Assembly: GCF_947507565.1 (NCBI RefSeq)
Contig: NC_089188.1
Coordinates: forward strand, 2,232,001 to 2,296,000
Direction of reading: 5' to 3'
Source of the DNA: Oscarella lobularis
Taxonomy: Eukaryota > Porifera > Homoscleromorpha > Homosclerophorida > Oscarellidae
DNA length: 64,000 nucleotides
In this document: piece after piece, positions 11,376-24,100 of the stretch
Layout: every line of letters begins with the position of its first letter
How positions within the stretch are numbered: position 1 is the stretch's first letter
Position numbers and translations under genes: made by a program
The notes under the pieces: model-generated
The model's input: the letters and a program-made list of their open reading frames with translations, nothing else
The model's database searches: none
Told to the model about the DNA's origin: nothing

Positions 11376-14300
11376 CTAAATCGACACCGACTTCGTAGAG
11401 ATGAGCCAAGCGCAAACATGTACACGATTCAACGACGTCCCCCCCGGCGTACTGGGAGGCGACGGCAGTGGCGAACCACCGGCTGCGATAGCGGGAGCAG
11501 CGACGGCGGCTGCATTCCCGCTCGCCAGCGTGCCGTCTTTCGCCCGGAAGTCGACGAATCCTTCGCCGACGCTAATCACGATTGTTTCTCGAGTGTCGAC
11601 GAAGATATAGTCGTCGTCTTCGCCGCCGCCGCCTCCGCCGTCGAGGGCGGGGGATGCGGATTCTACGACGGCTGGAGTGACGATGAGACCGGCGACGCCG
11701 AGAGTGTGACCGTGTAGAAAAACGCGCACGTCGTTTTCGAAGCAGCACGGAAGGTTCGAGGCGAGAATCGGCGTTCGCAAGTCGCCGGCGCGCTCGAGAA
11801 GATGAAGCTGACGTTTCTGATCGAGCGTCAGCGGGACGGAGAGTATGACGCCCGTGCTCGTGCCGGCCCACAGGGCGCCGTGAGCGAGAAGCAGAGACGT
11901 CACTTTGAGGGATGAAGGTCTCGTAGTAGGAGCAGGAACGCCTGGAGAAAAAGAGAAAAATCTCAATCTATCCCCCTCCTCTCCTAAGAGTTCAAAGGCC
12001 CCATAAATCCTCTCTGTTATGACAGTCTATGGGCCCATTTGGGAACAGTCATACGTGTATAAAACATCCCTTTCTCTAATCTATGCCTCGCTTACCTAAT
12101 AGTCTTTGGACTCGCGATGAGAGATTGAGATTTTGTACGTGTTCGAGAGTTTGTGTGTGGAAGAGACGGAGGCTCGAGCTCGATTTGAAGGCAATCCAAA
12201 CGCCGTCGCCCATGGAGACCATGTGCGAAACGACGACGTCGACGTCATCGTGCGCCTTGAAGGCTTTCTGCAAAAAAACAGAGAAAAACGTCACTCTTTC
12301 TTTAAAAAAAAGACGCGTCATACGTCGACTTTCGTTGATTTCCAATTGAGAGTGTATACTTCATTGGCCACGGATATCCAGACGTCGTCTTCATTGACTC
12401 GTGTTATTGCTCCAATGGGTTTATCCGGTTCGTCACCAACTTGTATCTTCTTTGAGTTGTCCCAGTCCCATGATCCGCCTGGGGCTCGGCTGAATACGTG
12501 GACAACAGCTGTCGAGAGGCCAACAAATACTTTGTTATTTTTATACCTAGAAAAGAGACTAATTCAATTGATAATTCTCTTATTTTTGTTACAAAAAGTG
12601 CAGTGGAGTGGACGACAACTTGATCACGTTCACCCATTGGCTGTGATCCCCAATGGTCGGATAAACATAAATGCTAATAAATGAAAAATCAATAAAAAAA
12701 TAATGATTTTTTTCGTTTTATACCAGCCCGATTGCGTTCCCAGCCACACTGTAGCGCATCGCTTCGTCGTCGCCGCCTTTTTTCCGGTTGTCGACGCCGG
12801 AATCGATATTCCCGAGACGAGAGAAGAATTCGCCACGGAAAAACGCTCCACGTCATCGCTCGACGGATTATTGCCATTGAGAATGACCACGTGACCTGTA
12901 CCATTCGCGTAGATGCAAACCCAAATTTGAGCGTCTGTCGACGGAACGGCGACGGGCTCGATCGACGGATTGCTCCACGCGCACGAATTAATCGCAATCG
13001 CACACGTGACCTTAAGAAAATAATTTTTATTGATTATTTTTTCCGCGCTTCTCTGTACCTTGGAATTCGTTTCCTGCTTCGGAAGCGGCCCATAGTCGAC
13101 GAACGATGGAATCGGTTGCGAAAAACTCGCCCAAGGGCTGACAGGAAGCGGAAGTCGACGACTTCCGGTTGTTGAGTTTGTATCGAGCGGCACGACTCCG
13201 GAACGGAACTCGCGTCCAGGTAGCGACCACCCGTACGCTTGAACGCATCCCTCCTCTAAAAAACTCATCGGAAAAAAAAAGGAGATTATATTTTGAAATA
13301 TACCTGAATCGACGGCGGTGTTTCCTTCGTCGCTGGAGCGCAAGTAGGCGTAACTAAGAGCGAGAGTTAAGCACGAGATTCAAGTCAAAGAGCTCACATT
13401 TCCGAATCGATTAAATCCGTGCAAGCCTCTTGTTGCGGCGATTTTTTCTTCGGTCCAAAAAGCGACTGAAAACTGAGAGAGAAAACGGATTGATTAGTTA
13501 AAAATATTTAAATCTATACGTATATTATTACAATCCGCGGACTCCGGTTGATTCTCCTTTGGGTCTGTTTCCGATTAGCGGCATTTCTTCGGTCCTAAAC
13601 GTACGTATGAGTCTCTTGAACGATTTTTTTGTTCGTCTTACTTGAGCCGATCTTCCATGTCGAGACAACGCGTCTTGTAGAAGTCGCGTTGTTCCAAAAT
13701 TTTCGCCATTTCTAGGCGCGTGTAGCGTTTTTCGTCGGGGCCAATTGGCTCCTTTTCTCGCTTCTCCTCGAGCAATTGTTTCAACCTGAGACATCGATAT
13801 ATAAAGAAATGTATAGAGAATAGATTTTTTTTCCGACTTTTTGACTTCTTCCTTGAGGGAAGTCGTTTCCGTGTGACTCATTTTTAATTTTTCGTTCAAA
13901 TTGGTTCTTTCGCTAAAGGACATTGCCCTATTAATGAATTATTAATCCGGTGATTAACATACCAGTTCAGCTCTTCCACTTGACTTAGGAGATCGTCGCG
14001 TTGACTTGACAACTGATTTCTAAAAATTAAAAAAAGTCAAAAATAAACGCGAGAGCTTCCCTTCCAATAAAACAAACCGTTCATCAAACAGCTCTTTCTT
14101 TTCGCTGAGAATCTTCCGAATTTCCTGATCATATTCTAAGAGAGAAAAAAAGAGATATTGTGCACGAATTATAGAGTGAGCTCTTACTGGCCATTTCGGG
14201 CGCTTCGTCGAGTTCAAAGGCTTCGTCTCCCAGCTCAGATTGCAGCGATTCTTCATTGATTTCATTTATAATATCTGGTTGGGTCTTTTGTCTCTCCTCC

Positions 14301-15545
14301 TCTTCCTGCGCGTACATCTCCTCGTCTTTTTGATCCACTATCGTCAGATCGACGTCAGGGAGAGCGATCGCTTCCCTGATAACCGTCTCCTTGACAACCA
14401 CCACGGCCGCTTCTTCCTCCTCCTTTTCCTTCGACGTTTCTTCTTCTTCTTTGATGTTGCCAGGCAAACTGATTCCTTCCCCTTGCTCTTGCGCAGCTAA
14501 TTCGCTTCGCTCCTCTTCCGCCACGTCAGCAGCGACGGACTGACGTATCTTGAGAGGGCTTCCGGATATCGATCTCACCTCCGACTCTGAGCCAGCACGC
14601 CTTGATTGAGAGATAAATACAAAAGATAAATAGGCTTTGGTATATATACAAAAGGAGTCTCGTCACCTCGTCATGTCCACGGAGGCTGATCGAAAACTGC
14701 GACCTAACGATCGACCAGTCGACTGCCAAGCGAGAACGGCGTGCTGGCGGACGGTCTAAAAAATTCACATCATAAAATAAGAAAATATTTGTTATGGATA
14801 TATACTTTTGTGTGTTTTTCCTGAAGTGCGTTGTAGGACTGTTGCAAGTTGTCCAACTTGATTTCCAATTTATCAGCTAGAAGCGCGAACAAACCTATTT
14901 GAGAAGATAAGCTAATTTATTTCTCTCACCTCGATCTCGCTGTATGTTGCAGCGAGTGCGAAATTGAGATCGATCGCTACTCAGTGCAAGCGCCTCCTCC
15001 TTCAGGTCATATATCTGCGCATTCAGCTCGTCTTCGACAGCGATAGCGCGCTTTAAAATAACAAAATTAATCAATCAATTAAATAGACGCCAGTACATTG
15101 ATCTAATTCTATATTATAATGCATGGATGTTCTCCTGAGACTTCTACGGGTGTGTTTACCTTTTCGGCGTCGATTCGCTTCTGTTTTTCGGCGCTGTACT
15201 GCTTGGAAAGCTGCTCTTGATCGCTGGTCAGTTCCTGTAGCGCGATCACGTGCTCCTTCGCGTCGTGCATCGTCGAATTGAGCATTTCGAGCGTTTCCAC
15301 GACGAGCGGTATCAATTGCTGCACGGGATCGCGTCCAAACTCTTCCATCAGGTACTAGAAAGAGAATTAGGAGCTCTCCGTGTGCGCGCGGTTCGCCGCG
15401 CTTTTTATTACTTGGAGTTTCGTGCGTAATGCCGAGGCGAGACGCGACACGCGGTCGTTCATTGCCGCTAGATTGCCGTCCGAGCGTCGAAGGCCGTCCG
15501 GTTGGTCTTCACCACCGGCGTACGTAAGTTCGTAGCCGTTGGACA
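11376..15545 (-). CDS. JNK-interacting scaffold protein, JIP3/JIP4 type
   Basis: Multi-exon gene. The start codon at 15545 opens M-S-N-G-Y-E-L; the next exon (about 15352-15160) holds an RH1-type segment with Q-Q-L-I-P-L-V-V-E-T-L-E. Coiled coil follows through 15050-13500, with an acidic E-rich exon at 14130-14578. The R-L-E-M-A-K-I-L-E-Q-R-D-F-Y-K segment near 13700 corresponds to the RH2 / second leucine zipper. The C-terminal half is the family's beta-propeller, with V-W-L-G-T-Q-S-G (about 12720), G-D-G-V-W-I-A-F (about 12210) and L-W-A-G-T-S-T-G-V-I-L-S (about 11860). It ends near a G-E-G-F-V-D-F-R motif. JIP3/4 links kinesin and dynein to cargo and to JNK modules. No JNK-binding docking peptide was pinpointed. 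Confidence 0.92.
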
Positions 15546-15872
15546 TTGAGGTATCCGGGCGTTTTCTCCTCTCTCTCTCCGCCCCCTTGACGACTCAAGT
15601 TTTTATTTGCTTTTTAATTAAGCTAGTGCAGTGTACTCGAACCACTGGCGTAAAGCGTCGCTGAGCGTTCTAGGAAGGTCACTGATGTCCTTCAATAGTA
15701 TGTAAAACGGAAATGGAAATTCGTCCATATAGGACAACATTCGAGGAACAGCCTGATACATAGTCTATTAGACACTTGTACTGCAGTACGACACCCACTT
15801 ACTTTGTCATCAAAAACTGGAACCACGATATCGAGAACCGAATCCTAAATTTTTCAAATATATTAATTAATT
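15461..15872. repeat. Boundary duplication A, left copy (real JIP 5' end, MDN1 3' relic)
   Basis: About 410 bases nearly identical to 17716-18122. This copy contains the true first exon of the JIP gene and, behind it, a relic of the last MDN1 exons (15620-15850) that still reads well but has no upstream gene. Confidence 0.95.
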
Positions 15873-16404
15873 AATTAGTCTACGAAATTTGCTACAGTGT
15901 GAAGGCGAGAGACGCTCTTTTTCGATCTTTTTCTCCCAACTGTCGTCTCGTCTTCGTCCCAGTGTAGCAAATTGACATTACGATTTAGCGCGCGAGCGTT
16001 AGGAAACCTCAAAGGGGGCCCCTCTTCGCTCTACTTTCTTTTGGACGCTAGTTTAGTTCTCCTTAGATGTTGTAGCTCCAACGCCATTCGATGGATCGAT
16101 CGAGTGCGTTTTCTTCGAACATCGCTGTCATTTGATCGTTCGTCGTCGATTTTCCGTCGCGAAAGGACTTTGTTCGTGATCCTTGTCCATTTTCGCTGTG
16201 TTCAAACCGATCTGCGCGCGACGAAACCGAGCAGAAGCCTTCCCACGGTTCGCCGTTCGCCACGAGGTCGTCGTCGCCATCTTGATATAGGTGTGAGGAT
16301 CGCGCATGGTTTGCGTAACGCAGGTGTTATTTTGCATCAGCTGCGCTTCCAAAAATAAATTTGCTGACCGAGCATTTTTAGCACCTCAATGACGTTACCG
16401 TGTT

Positions 16405-16475
16405 TCGTACCAATCAGAGCCCTACTTGAGCCCCACGTGACTCCGAGGGACCAATGAGCGCGCTGGGCGGGGCTA
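16405..16475. promoter_or_regulatory. Promoter-like CCAAT / GC-box cluster in insert A
   Basis: Two CCAAT boxes (16410-16414 and 16451-16455), a CACGTG E-box near 16434-16439 and a GGGCGGGGC box (16465-16473) lie within 70 bases. Such a cluster suggests a bidirectional promoter for whatever insert A transcribes. Confidence 0.45.
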
Positions 16476-17241
16476 CGCTGTTCAAAAGCGACGCGCACAC
16501 CGATTTTCCTTCAGTTGCGGCTGAGGGTGGATGCGTCGCGGTTCGCTGCGTCTCTTCCTTGATCGGACCGGCAGGGGGAAGACATAAGGCAAGTTCTGGG
16601 TTGTTGTTTCAGCGTGGCCCACGGATAATCCGTGCCGGAACCCGTAGGCAGGGCGATGGGGGGCTTCGGCCTCGGTTTACGCACTGGGCGGAAAGGTCGC
16701 CGATGTCTTATTGTTGCCGAACAAGTACGGCCCGCGCTAGGCTCGAGCGGGCACGACTTGGAGGGGGTGTCGCAAGCGGCCTGGTTGCCGGCACTTTTCT
16801 CACCATTGGCACGATTAGACGGAGGATGACCTGGTCCAGGAGACTTCGGCTTGGGGCATTGCACTGCCTTCCCTGTCGACTCTACAAGGTCGGCCGTTCT
16901 CCACTTCCGCAAGGCCCGGTTCTTCCCAGGAAGACATACCGAAGGCTTTGGTACCAACGAGCCGGGGGACTCGGTTTTAGGGGCCGTTTCTCGTCCAGGC
17001 GGTACTGATCGGAGTGGCCGAGGACCCGCAACTCGCCCGACACTTTTTGGAAGGGGGTCATCGCTTTGCGAAGACTTCCCTGGGCTACGACGCGTCCGAA
17101 CCTCCCCGTGGTGTAGCCTGGGTAACGCGAATACGGACGCAACAAAAAGGTACGTACAACGATGATTTGACAGATAACTAACTTCTTTTTTTAGGTCGCA
17201 GGAAAGAAATGGAGATGATGACGCTGCTGAAGAATGAATAG
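16454..17241 (+). CDS. GC-rich ORF of unknown function in insert A (tentative)
   Basis: The segment downstream of the CCAAT/GC-box cluster is open in long stretches. One frame (16851 onward) reaches a good donor at 17150 (AAAAG|GTACGT), and a short exon after the acceptor at 17194 continues to E-E-stop at about 17241. The minus strand is also open from 17254 to 16511 (247 codons, rich in P, K, R and S). The coding strand therefore cannot be settled from sequence alone. No domain is recognised. Composition is much more GC-rich than the flanks. Confidence 0.3.
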
Positions 17242-17311
17242 AAGGCCAAGACACGTTTTTTTACGACGCACGCTCGCGTAAATATTTTTCGTAGCTTATA
17301 CGTAGATTTTT

Positions 17312-17390
17312 GCAGCTAGCCGGTGTCGTCACAGTGTTCATAATTCTTGACAGCTTGAAAAACAAGGTACATCCGGCCACGCTCCCTACG
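17312..17390 (+). repeat. Inverted copy of an MDN1 exon fragment
   Basis: About 79 bases that are the reverse complement of 18126-18204, an exon of the MDN1 VWA domain, with about two mismatches. The source segment begins just beyond the right end of boundary duplication A. Confidence 0.92.
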
Positions 17391-17715
17391 TTTAATTAAT
17401 TAATTATTTAAGTACATGTATTATTCTAGTTCGTTTTTGTCTCTTTAGCGCAATTTTTTTCAATAAAGATCCTTCCTTATATACAGATACAAGATTGCTC
17501 AGCTCTCCGGCTTCCTCGTTTAGCTCCAGTCTTTTACCCTAGTAGCCCGGTCGAAGATGAATAGGAATCGCTTGTGCGATCGTATCAACCGATCCTTTCG
17601 TTTCTGTTTACTCCTGATGGCCTTCTCTCTCCGTTATTTGACGCGAAATCGAGAAGGGTCACGTGGAGGAGTCTGATTGAGCACTCGCAAACGATGTCGC
17701 CATTATTGCGCTATT

Positions 17716-18122
17716 ATTGCCGCTAGGTTGCCGTCCGCGCGTCGAGGACCGTCCGGTTGGTCTTCGCCACCGGCGTACGTAAGTTCGTACCCGTTGGACA
17801 TTTGAGGTATCCGGGCGTTTTCTCCTCTCTCTCCGCCCCCTTGACGACTCAAGTTTTTATTTGCTTTTTAATAATTAAGCTAGTGCAGTGTACTCGAACC
17901 ACTGGCGTAAAGCGTCGCTGAGCGTTCTAGGAAGGTCACTGATGTCCTTCAATAGTATGTAAAACGGAAAAGGAAATTCGTCCATATAGGACAACATTCG
18001 AGGAACAGCCTGATACATAGTCTATTAGACACTTGTACTGCAGTACGACACCCACTTACTTTATCATCAAAAACTGGAACCACGATATCGAGAACCGAAT
18101 CCTAAATTTTTTCAAATATATT
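17716..18122. repeat. Boundary duplication A, right copy (JIP exon-1 relic, real MDN1 3' end)
   Basis: Second copy of the JIP/MDN1 boundary. The relic of JIP exon 1 (17716-17803) keeps its start codon with several substitutions but has no downstream JIP exons. The MDN1 part is the working 3' end, with the stop at 17875-17877. Confidence 0.95.
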
Positions 18123-21100
18123 GAGCGTATGGAGCGTGGCCGGATGTACCTTGTTTTTCAAGCTGTCGAGAATTATGAACACTGTGACGACACCGGCTAG
18201 CTGCGCTCTTCTAGCTGCCGCTTTTACCACCTATAGTAAAAGTAGAAATTAAATAATTAATTAATTCTACAATGGCTTACTTCAGTGCCTTCAAGAAAAA
18301 TTCCTCGTCCGTCCGAAACGATTAGTAGGAGTCGACTCCTCGCCTGATTTCGGTCGAGATGGTGATCGTATTTTATCATATCGTCAACGCACGTGTTTAC
18401 CATCTGCAAGCAAGGCACAGAGTGTGATGTTTCCGCTCCAAGCCAGTGCGTCGCATACCTGAGCTACTTTTGTCTTGTTCTGATCGAACGCGAATTCCTG
18501 CAGTACCCGTCCACCTGACTCGGAGGTAAACGGTTCAACCAGAGACTGCACTATACTCGTCGTTTCTCCAAAACTGTGCAAAACCCAAAATTAATCATTT
18601 CCAAAGTGAAACTGTTCTACACTTACCTGCAGATGCCGAACTGCCCCACTTCGAGCCAACGTAGGGCATTACTGACTATTGATAACGCCTCAAAAGCCAT
18701 CTAGTAGAACGCGGAAATAGTTTAGACACAGCTTTTTTTCTTTATGAAGTACTTGTTTGCAGTGGCTACTGCCCATGCTTGACGAATCGTCGACTGCTAA
18801 CATAATCTGGTATTGACGTTTGCTCGGTTTTGTTCTTCGGAGCCAGATTTTATCTCTGCGAAATCCGCTCGCTATGTAGGGAATGATCTTCTTCATGTTT
18901 AGCCGTTTTCCACTTCGATAGTCGCCCCTATAAACAATGCGTTAGAGAGATCGAATACCTCTTTTGCTGCTCGCCTTAGTCTCGTCGAAAGAGTCGGCTC
19001 CAAAACGAGTCTGAGTTGTTCGCACAACTCTCTAGCGTGGTTTGAAGTCAACTGTTCGTACTGCCTCCACAGCAGCTGAGCGTCCTAAAAGAAATTCGGT
19101 TCGGGAGGGACTACGATTTCGAGCAACGTACACTTGAAACTTTTGTAGACGACTCTGATCGAGATGTCAGACGAGCCTCGAGCTGCTCGCTTGACTAAAA
19201 ATCGTATCTTTGGTACAGCTCGTAGATGAGACTATTGTCTTACCGGCAAGTGCATCCAATCGACATTTTGACGAAATTTAACAAGAGAACGTTTACTTTT
19301 ATCGGAAATTTCCCCGTCGCCACTTTCATCAATGCTACGATTGTCAGACTCCGCTGTCAGCTTCACGTCTGAATAAGCCTTACGCTGACCGTCTTCAAAG
19401 GAGTTCTCCTTCAAAAAAATACAGCTTTTAGAGAGCTGGCCCTACTTTAACCCTAGAACCTGTGCGGGATCTCCTATAGAGGAATCTTTTTTATCGTCAT
19501 CCGCTTTAACGTTTCTTTCTTCAGCCGTTTCTTCGTCGACGGATTCGACACTAAGTTTCTGTTCTCGAGCCTGTTGTTCTGTCGCTGCAGCTAGAGAAAC
19601 GTCGTCGTGTTTTTCACTATCATCGACTACGTGCGTGTATTCTTCGGATTTGGACTATAGAAGGAAAGAAGGGTCAATCGAGTGTCTTCTGAGAGAGAGA
19701 AAGGCCTGACCTCGATCGCTTGTGAGTCTGCTATTTTTTCATCGGTCTGAGCCAGCTTGAGGCGCTTCGCATTCGGCTCAGGCTCCTTCGACAAAGACGC
19801 ATTGACTGATGACCTCTTTATGGAATTCTAGCAGCGTATACGAATTTCCAAAGACAAAAAAAAACGAAAACAGCATTAAACTACCTCCGTATTCGACCCA
19901 GCACTTTTCTGCGTACCTGAATGGGATTATTAGCAAAAGAGAGACTCAAAAACTATCCGTACTATATGAATAAGATGCTGTTTGATTCTCTTCGGCCGTC
20001 GTTCTGTCGGTATTCTCCGATTCGACTCCGCCGCCTATATGGTCGTCGTCGGACGACGCATCGCGCTGTTCTTTCGAAGTTTCCGCGTCCTCGGTATGAT
20101 GAGTCAAACCGGCGTCTCCCTCCTTCAACGACTGATCGGTTCTCTGATAGAAAATTCCTTTGCGAGCTTACTGCGGGTTGATTACTAGCAGAATTATCGT
20201 CGCGAGATTTTTCGTCGACCTCTCCTTCTTCTCCATCCGGCGAGTCGTCGACGTCTTTCCCTGAAAAGAACGTCTTTATAGAGCCTCCGTCTTATGAACC
20301 GCGTACCCAAAAGCGATGCTTGGGTATCTTCTGCGGAATCTTGAGCTTCCTCTGGTTCGTTGGCGACATCTTCTGGAAGAAATTGCTTGAGGCGACAATT
20401 GAATTTTCATGAATCGTACCGTCGTCACTGGATAAAGCTTCGGCTTCGTCGCCGTCTTCGTCGAGAGCAAGATTTTCAGGAATAGACATTTCCTCCTTTG
20501 AAAAATGCTGTGAGCATCGCGGGGACATCAGAAGTGAAGCAAACCTGATTTGAATCAACTGGCTCATCTTCATTATCATTAGCCTGAGGCACGGACTCGT
20601 CGACGTTATGATCTTTTGGAGCGGTATTTTCGTCAAGTTCTAAAGAACCGAGTCAGAGTACTTTCTCTCAAATATAAAGTACTGTTCTTACCTAGATCTT
20701 TCATAGCATCCAATCCCAAATCATTGACATTTTCGTCAGAAATCTCGGTAGCCTAAGAAATAAATATCGCTTGTGTTTTTAATTTTGAAGAAGTTACTCT
20801 ATCGTTCGCTTCGTCGTCGCTTTCGTCTAATGGATTGTCTCCTATGTCATCGCCTTCTCCCGTCTCGCCAAATTCGTCTTCAACATTCGATCCTGAGTCG
20901 TTCTTGCTACCATCTTCCGCCAAGTCGTCGTCATCGTTCTGCATATCAAAATCGCTATCCATTTCAATGTCTTCTTGTTCATTATCGAGAGAAGTCTGTC
21001 CGCCACCAGCCTCAAAGTCATCCTTATCCGCTTGTTCGGTCTAAAACAGAAAAACTCAGCGTCTGAGTACTCAGAGACGCGTACTATATACGTTAGGAGT

Positions 21101-24100
21101 TTCTTCTACTTTCTGATTTGAACTAGGCAACTTTCCGGAGTCGTTATCGTCTCCAGGCTGCCCACTTCCCTCTAATTCGCCAGTATCTTCAACGCCACGA
21201 TCGACGCCGTCACTGTCGTCCTCAAGTGAGTGTCCATAGCCCTAGGAGTATTTGAGACTATACACGGTCGCAAGACAGACGCAGTACACTACTAACCTTG
21301 ATAAGCAAATCCGAAAATACTGTGCAGATGTCTCGAAAGACGGTGCAAGCGAATCTTTGAGATAGCACGGCGTCGGATAAAGCAGAAAAAGCCATTGTTA
21401 AGAAGTCGTCAAGAAGAGGTAGTAAGGACAAGATCAAAACGACGCCAGAATTTAGAATCTAAAGCAAAGTTTAGTACTACGTAGCCTGGGAAGACATTGC
21501 CGTACCTCTTGCGAAGAGGACGCCAGTGGGAAACTTGCCCAAGACGATAAATTCGAAACGAGTTCGACAAACGTTGAACTGACCTACGAAAATAAATTTT
21601 TTAGAATTTTATTTCCCATGTGATGATGTTCTCTCGCCTTTTCTAGTTCAAAGGCTTTGAGAAGAGAAAATGGTCGCGAATGAAGCAAATCGACGACAGG
21701 AAAGTCGTCTTTAGATTGACTATCACCGAGCTGTATTGATTGTCGGAGAACAGGGCAGATCTCAGATACAATTTCCAACAAACTAAGAGCCCTCTCTTGA
21801 AGCCGTTGTAGGTGAGACTCATCAATGCATTTCTCGTCAATTGGGCCATTTTCTGTGCACCAGACACGGTACTCTTCACACGTAGACGCAACACGAACTC
21901 TAGTGGTGAGAAGAGGAGCTAAAAGACCTCCGCTGTCACTAAAAATAATTCGGCTGGTAGCCGTAAATAAAAGACAGAAATTTCGTGCTTTACCCCATTG
22001 AAATGTTGCCTTGCAAAGTATTGATGATGTCAGTGAGATCTGCGCACTTTTCTTCGACGTGGGCAAAGGACATTCGCATCTGTTCGTACTGCGTCCACGA
22101 CAGAAGAACTGGATTTGATGCGGCTAAAAGTGGAAGGAGTCTCTCGTCGAGCTGCGATTTCTGCCGCAGAAACTCCTCCTTCAACGTCTAAATAAAGGAT
22201 AAACGGGTAGCCCAGTTGCCTTTGGAAATGCCTCACCTCCAGTTTCTTTCTTTGTTCTTCCACCAAGGAAGCGCTAGTCGTTCTGGCATAGGCGGGTTTT
22301 ACAGGATCGTCCGTCGCCATCTCTTCGTTTTCTCCAAAGGGGTAACACCGGAAAAGAAGACATATTTCACCGAGACTCAAAACCACGTCGTCTAGCAAAT
22401 CCTTAAGTTTAATCTAATATAAATAATAAAGATGATGTCAATACAATTTCCGATAAAAAATACCATCCACTGCAGGGTATCCTTCTGCAAAGGTAAGGGC
22501 AGACTTGGTGACACTTTCAGCTCGTCAATCCAATTCTTAATGCCGCGCAGACTTCCCAAGTGATCACTATTAGCGCAAACGAAGCATGCAAGTAAAACGA
22601 GGTCATAGAGTAGAAATTTTAACCTAATTTTTGCTATGTGCTTCGTTGCATCGCCTATGCTTCCCAACTGCGCGATTATTATCTCCAAAAGCTGCCCACT
22701 GTAACCATTCATTCTTTCAATGTCCAAGGGAACAAGATCCTGGAATGATCTGTTGGTATTCGAAGTACAGTACAACAATTTGGCATTTACTTTGGAAGGC
22801 TTGAGGAAAGAACTCAGCAAAGCCTTATCAAAAACCAGACATTGGTAGAACAACGCCGACGTCGTAGCCCACGATTCAGAGATCGATTTCTCCGCGTCTT
22901 CGCTGCAGTAAAAAACGAAGTTAGGAGCAAGCAGAAAAGCCCAACAAGTGCACCTCAGTAGGCCCGACGAAAACGCCTTCATTCGCAAAACGAAAGAAGT
23001 CAAATCAACCGGCTGAAGTTTTAGAAGCGACTTGCGGAAGTCCGACTCCTTTCGACGCTGGACTCCTCGCTGATACGACAGGCCTGCGTACGACGAGCAC
23101 AAGGTCGCGATAGAGCATCGATTAGAGAGAGTCAACGTACCTGCAGCTTTGAGAGACCGAAAAAGTGACGTCAGAGCAATCCTCTTTTGTCTCGCATGTC
23201 GTTTCATAGCAGGGGCATTCTTCGCCTCCTAAGAAAATCGGTTAGAATATACTGTTCTCGTGCATTGGGGGAAAAGAGACCTCTTGCTCTGTAGCAGTTT
23301 GTAAACTCTTCAGTGTAGTAATGCAATCTAGAACGTCGATTTCCTGTTCGACTTCTTTCTCGCGTAAAACGAGACTTGAGCAGCATTGCCTCGCTTCTCT
23401 GACTACTTTTGGAAAAATCGTTAGAAAATGCGAGCTGAGCTTTTTGAAGTGAAACAGTTCAAACGACGACTACAATGAAATTCTCGATTAAATAATAGAC
23501 ATTACTATTATGAACCTTAGCTAACGATTCCGATGGAAGGCAAGGCAAAATTTGATTTTTTGAATTTGAATCCGTATTGACCGTAGGCAGGCTTTGAATA
23601 GAGAAAAAATTCTCGACGGGTTCGTTTAGAATTTGTTCCACGTTTTTCGCGAAATGTCGCAACTTCTCTCGAACTTTGGCGATGTTGTCTTTGAGAGCGA
23701 AAAAATTGCTCTCACTCCATTTGAACAGCTTGATAAAATCCTAATCAAAAGTGTGCGATGTAAATTTTCCTAAAAGAACGCAAAAAAATTACCTTTATTT
23801 CCTTCTCGATGGGTTTCTTTTTGACGCAAATGTGTGAGGAAATGGCTTCACGAAATTGTTCGTAATAGCGATGCAAATGATAGAGAACACCTTGGGCTTA
23901 CAGCAAAATATCATCCAGGAAATCATTCGAGATCAATTTACCTGCTGGAGATGCCTTCAAGACTATCAATTCGCAGTGATACGCGTAGACAAGTCCCAGA
24001 CGAAATTGAAACTCTCCAACCGACGAGCTCTCTAAAAAGTGTTGCACTGCAGAAACTAGATTATCTAGCAGAAAAAACTCGATATTATTTCTATTTAAAA

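Larger units (their letters stand above)
15873..17715. other. Insert A between the duplicated JIP/MDN1 boundaries
   Basis: 1.84 kb with no match to either neighbour except an inverted MDN1 fragment at 17312-17390. The left half has short frames on the minus strand (16352-16063). The centre holds a promoter-like block (16405-16475) and a GC-rich stretch (16450-17160) open in several frames on both strands. I do not recognise any product. Confidence 0.7.

Noticed and set aside
13528-13923. Minus-strand ORF of 131 codons as a separate gene
   Set aside because: It mixes JIP coiled-coil exons and their introns; splice sites place the exons in the JIP gene.
15620-15850. Apparent C-terminal exons of a second MDN1 gene
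   Set aside because: Only the last exons are present, as part of the duplicated boundary; no upstream MDN1 exons lie in insert A.
16450-17160. Possible rRNA or snRNA gene in the GC-rich part of insert A
   Set aside because: No conserved rRNA or spliceosomal RNA motif was recognised.
17716-17803. Second JIP first exon with a start codon
   Set aside because: No downstream JIP exon lies to its left before insert A; it is the relic half of the duplication.
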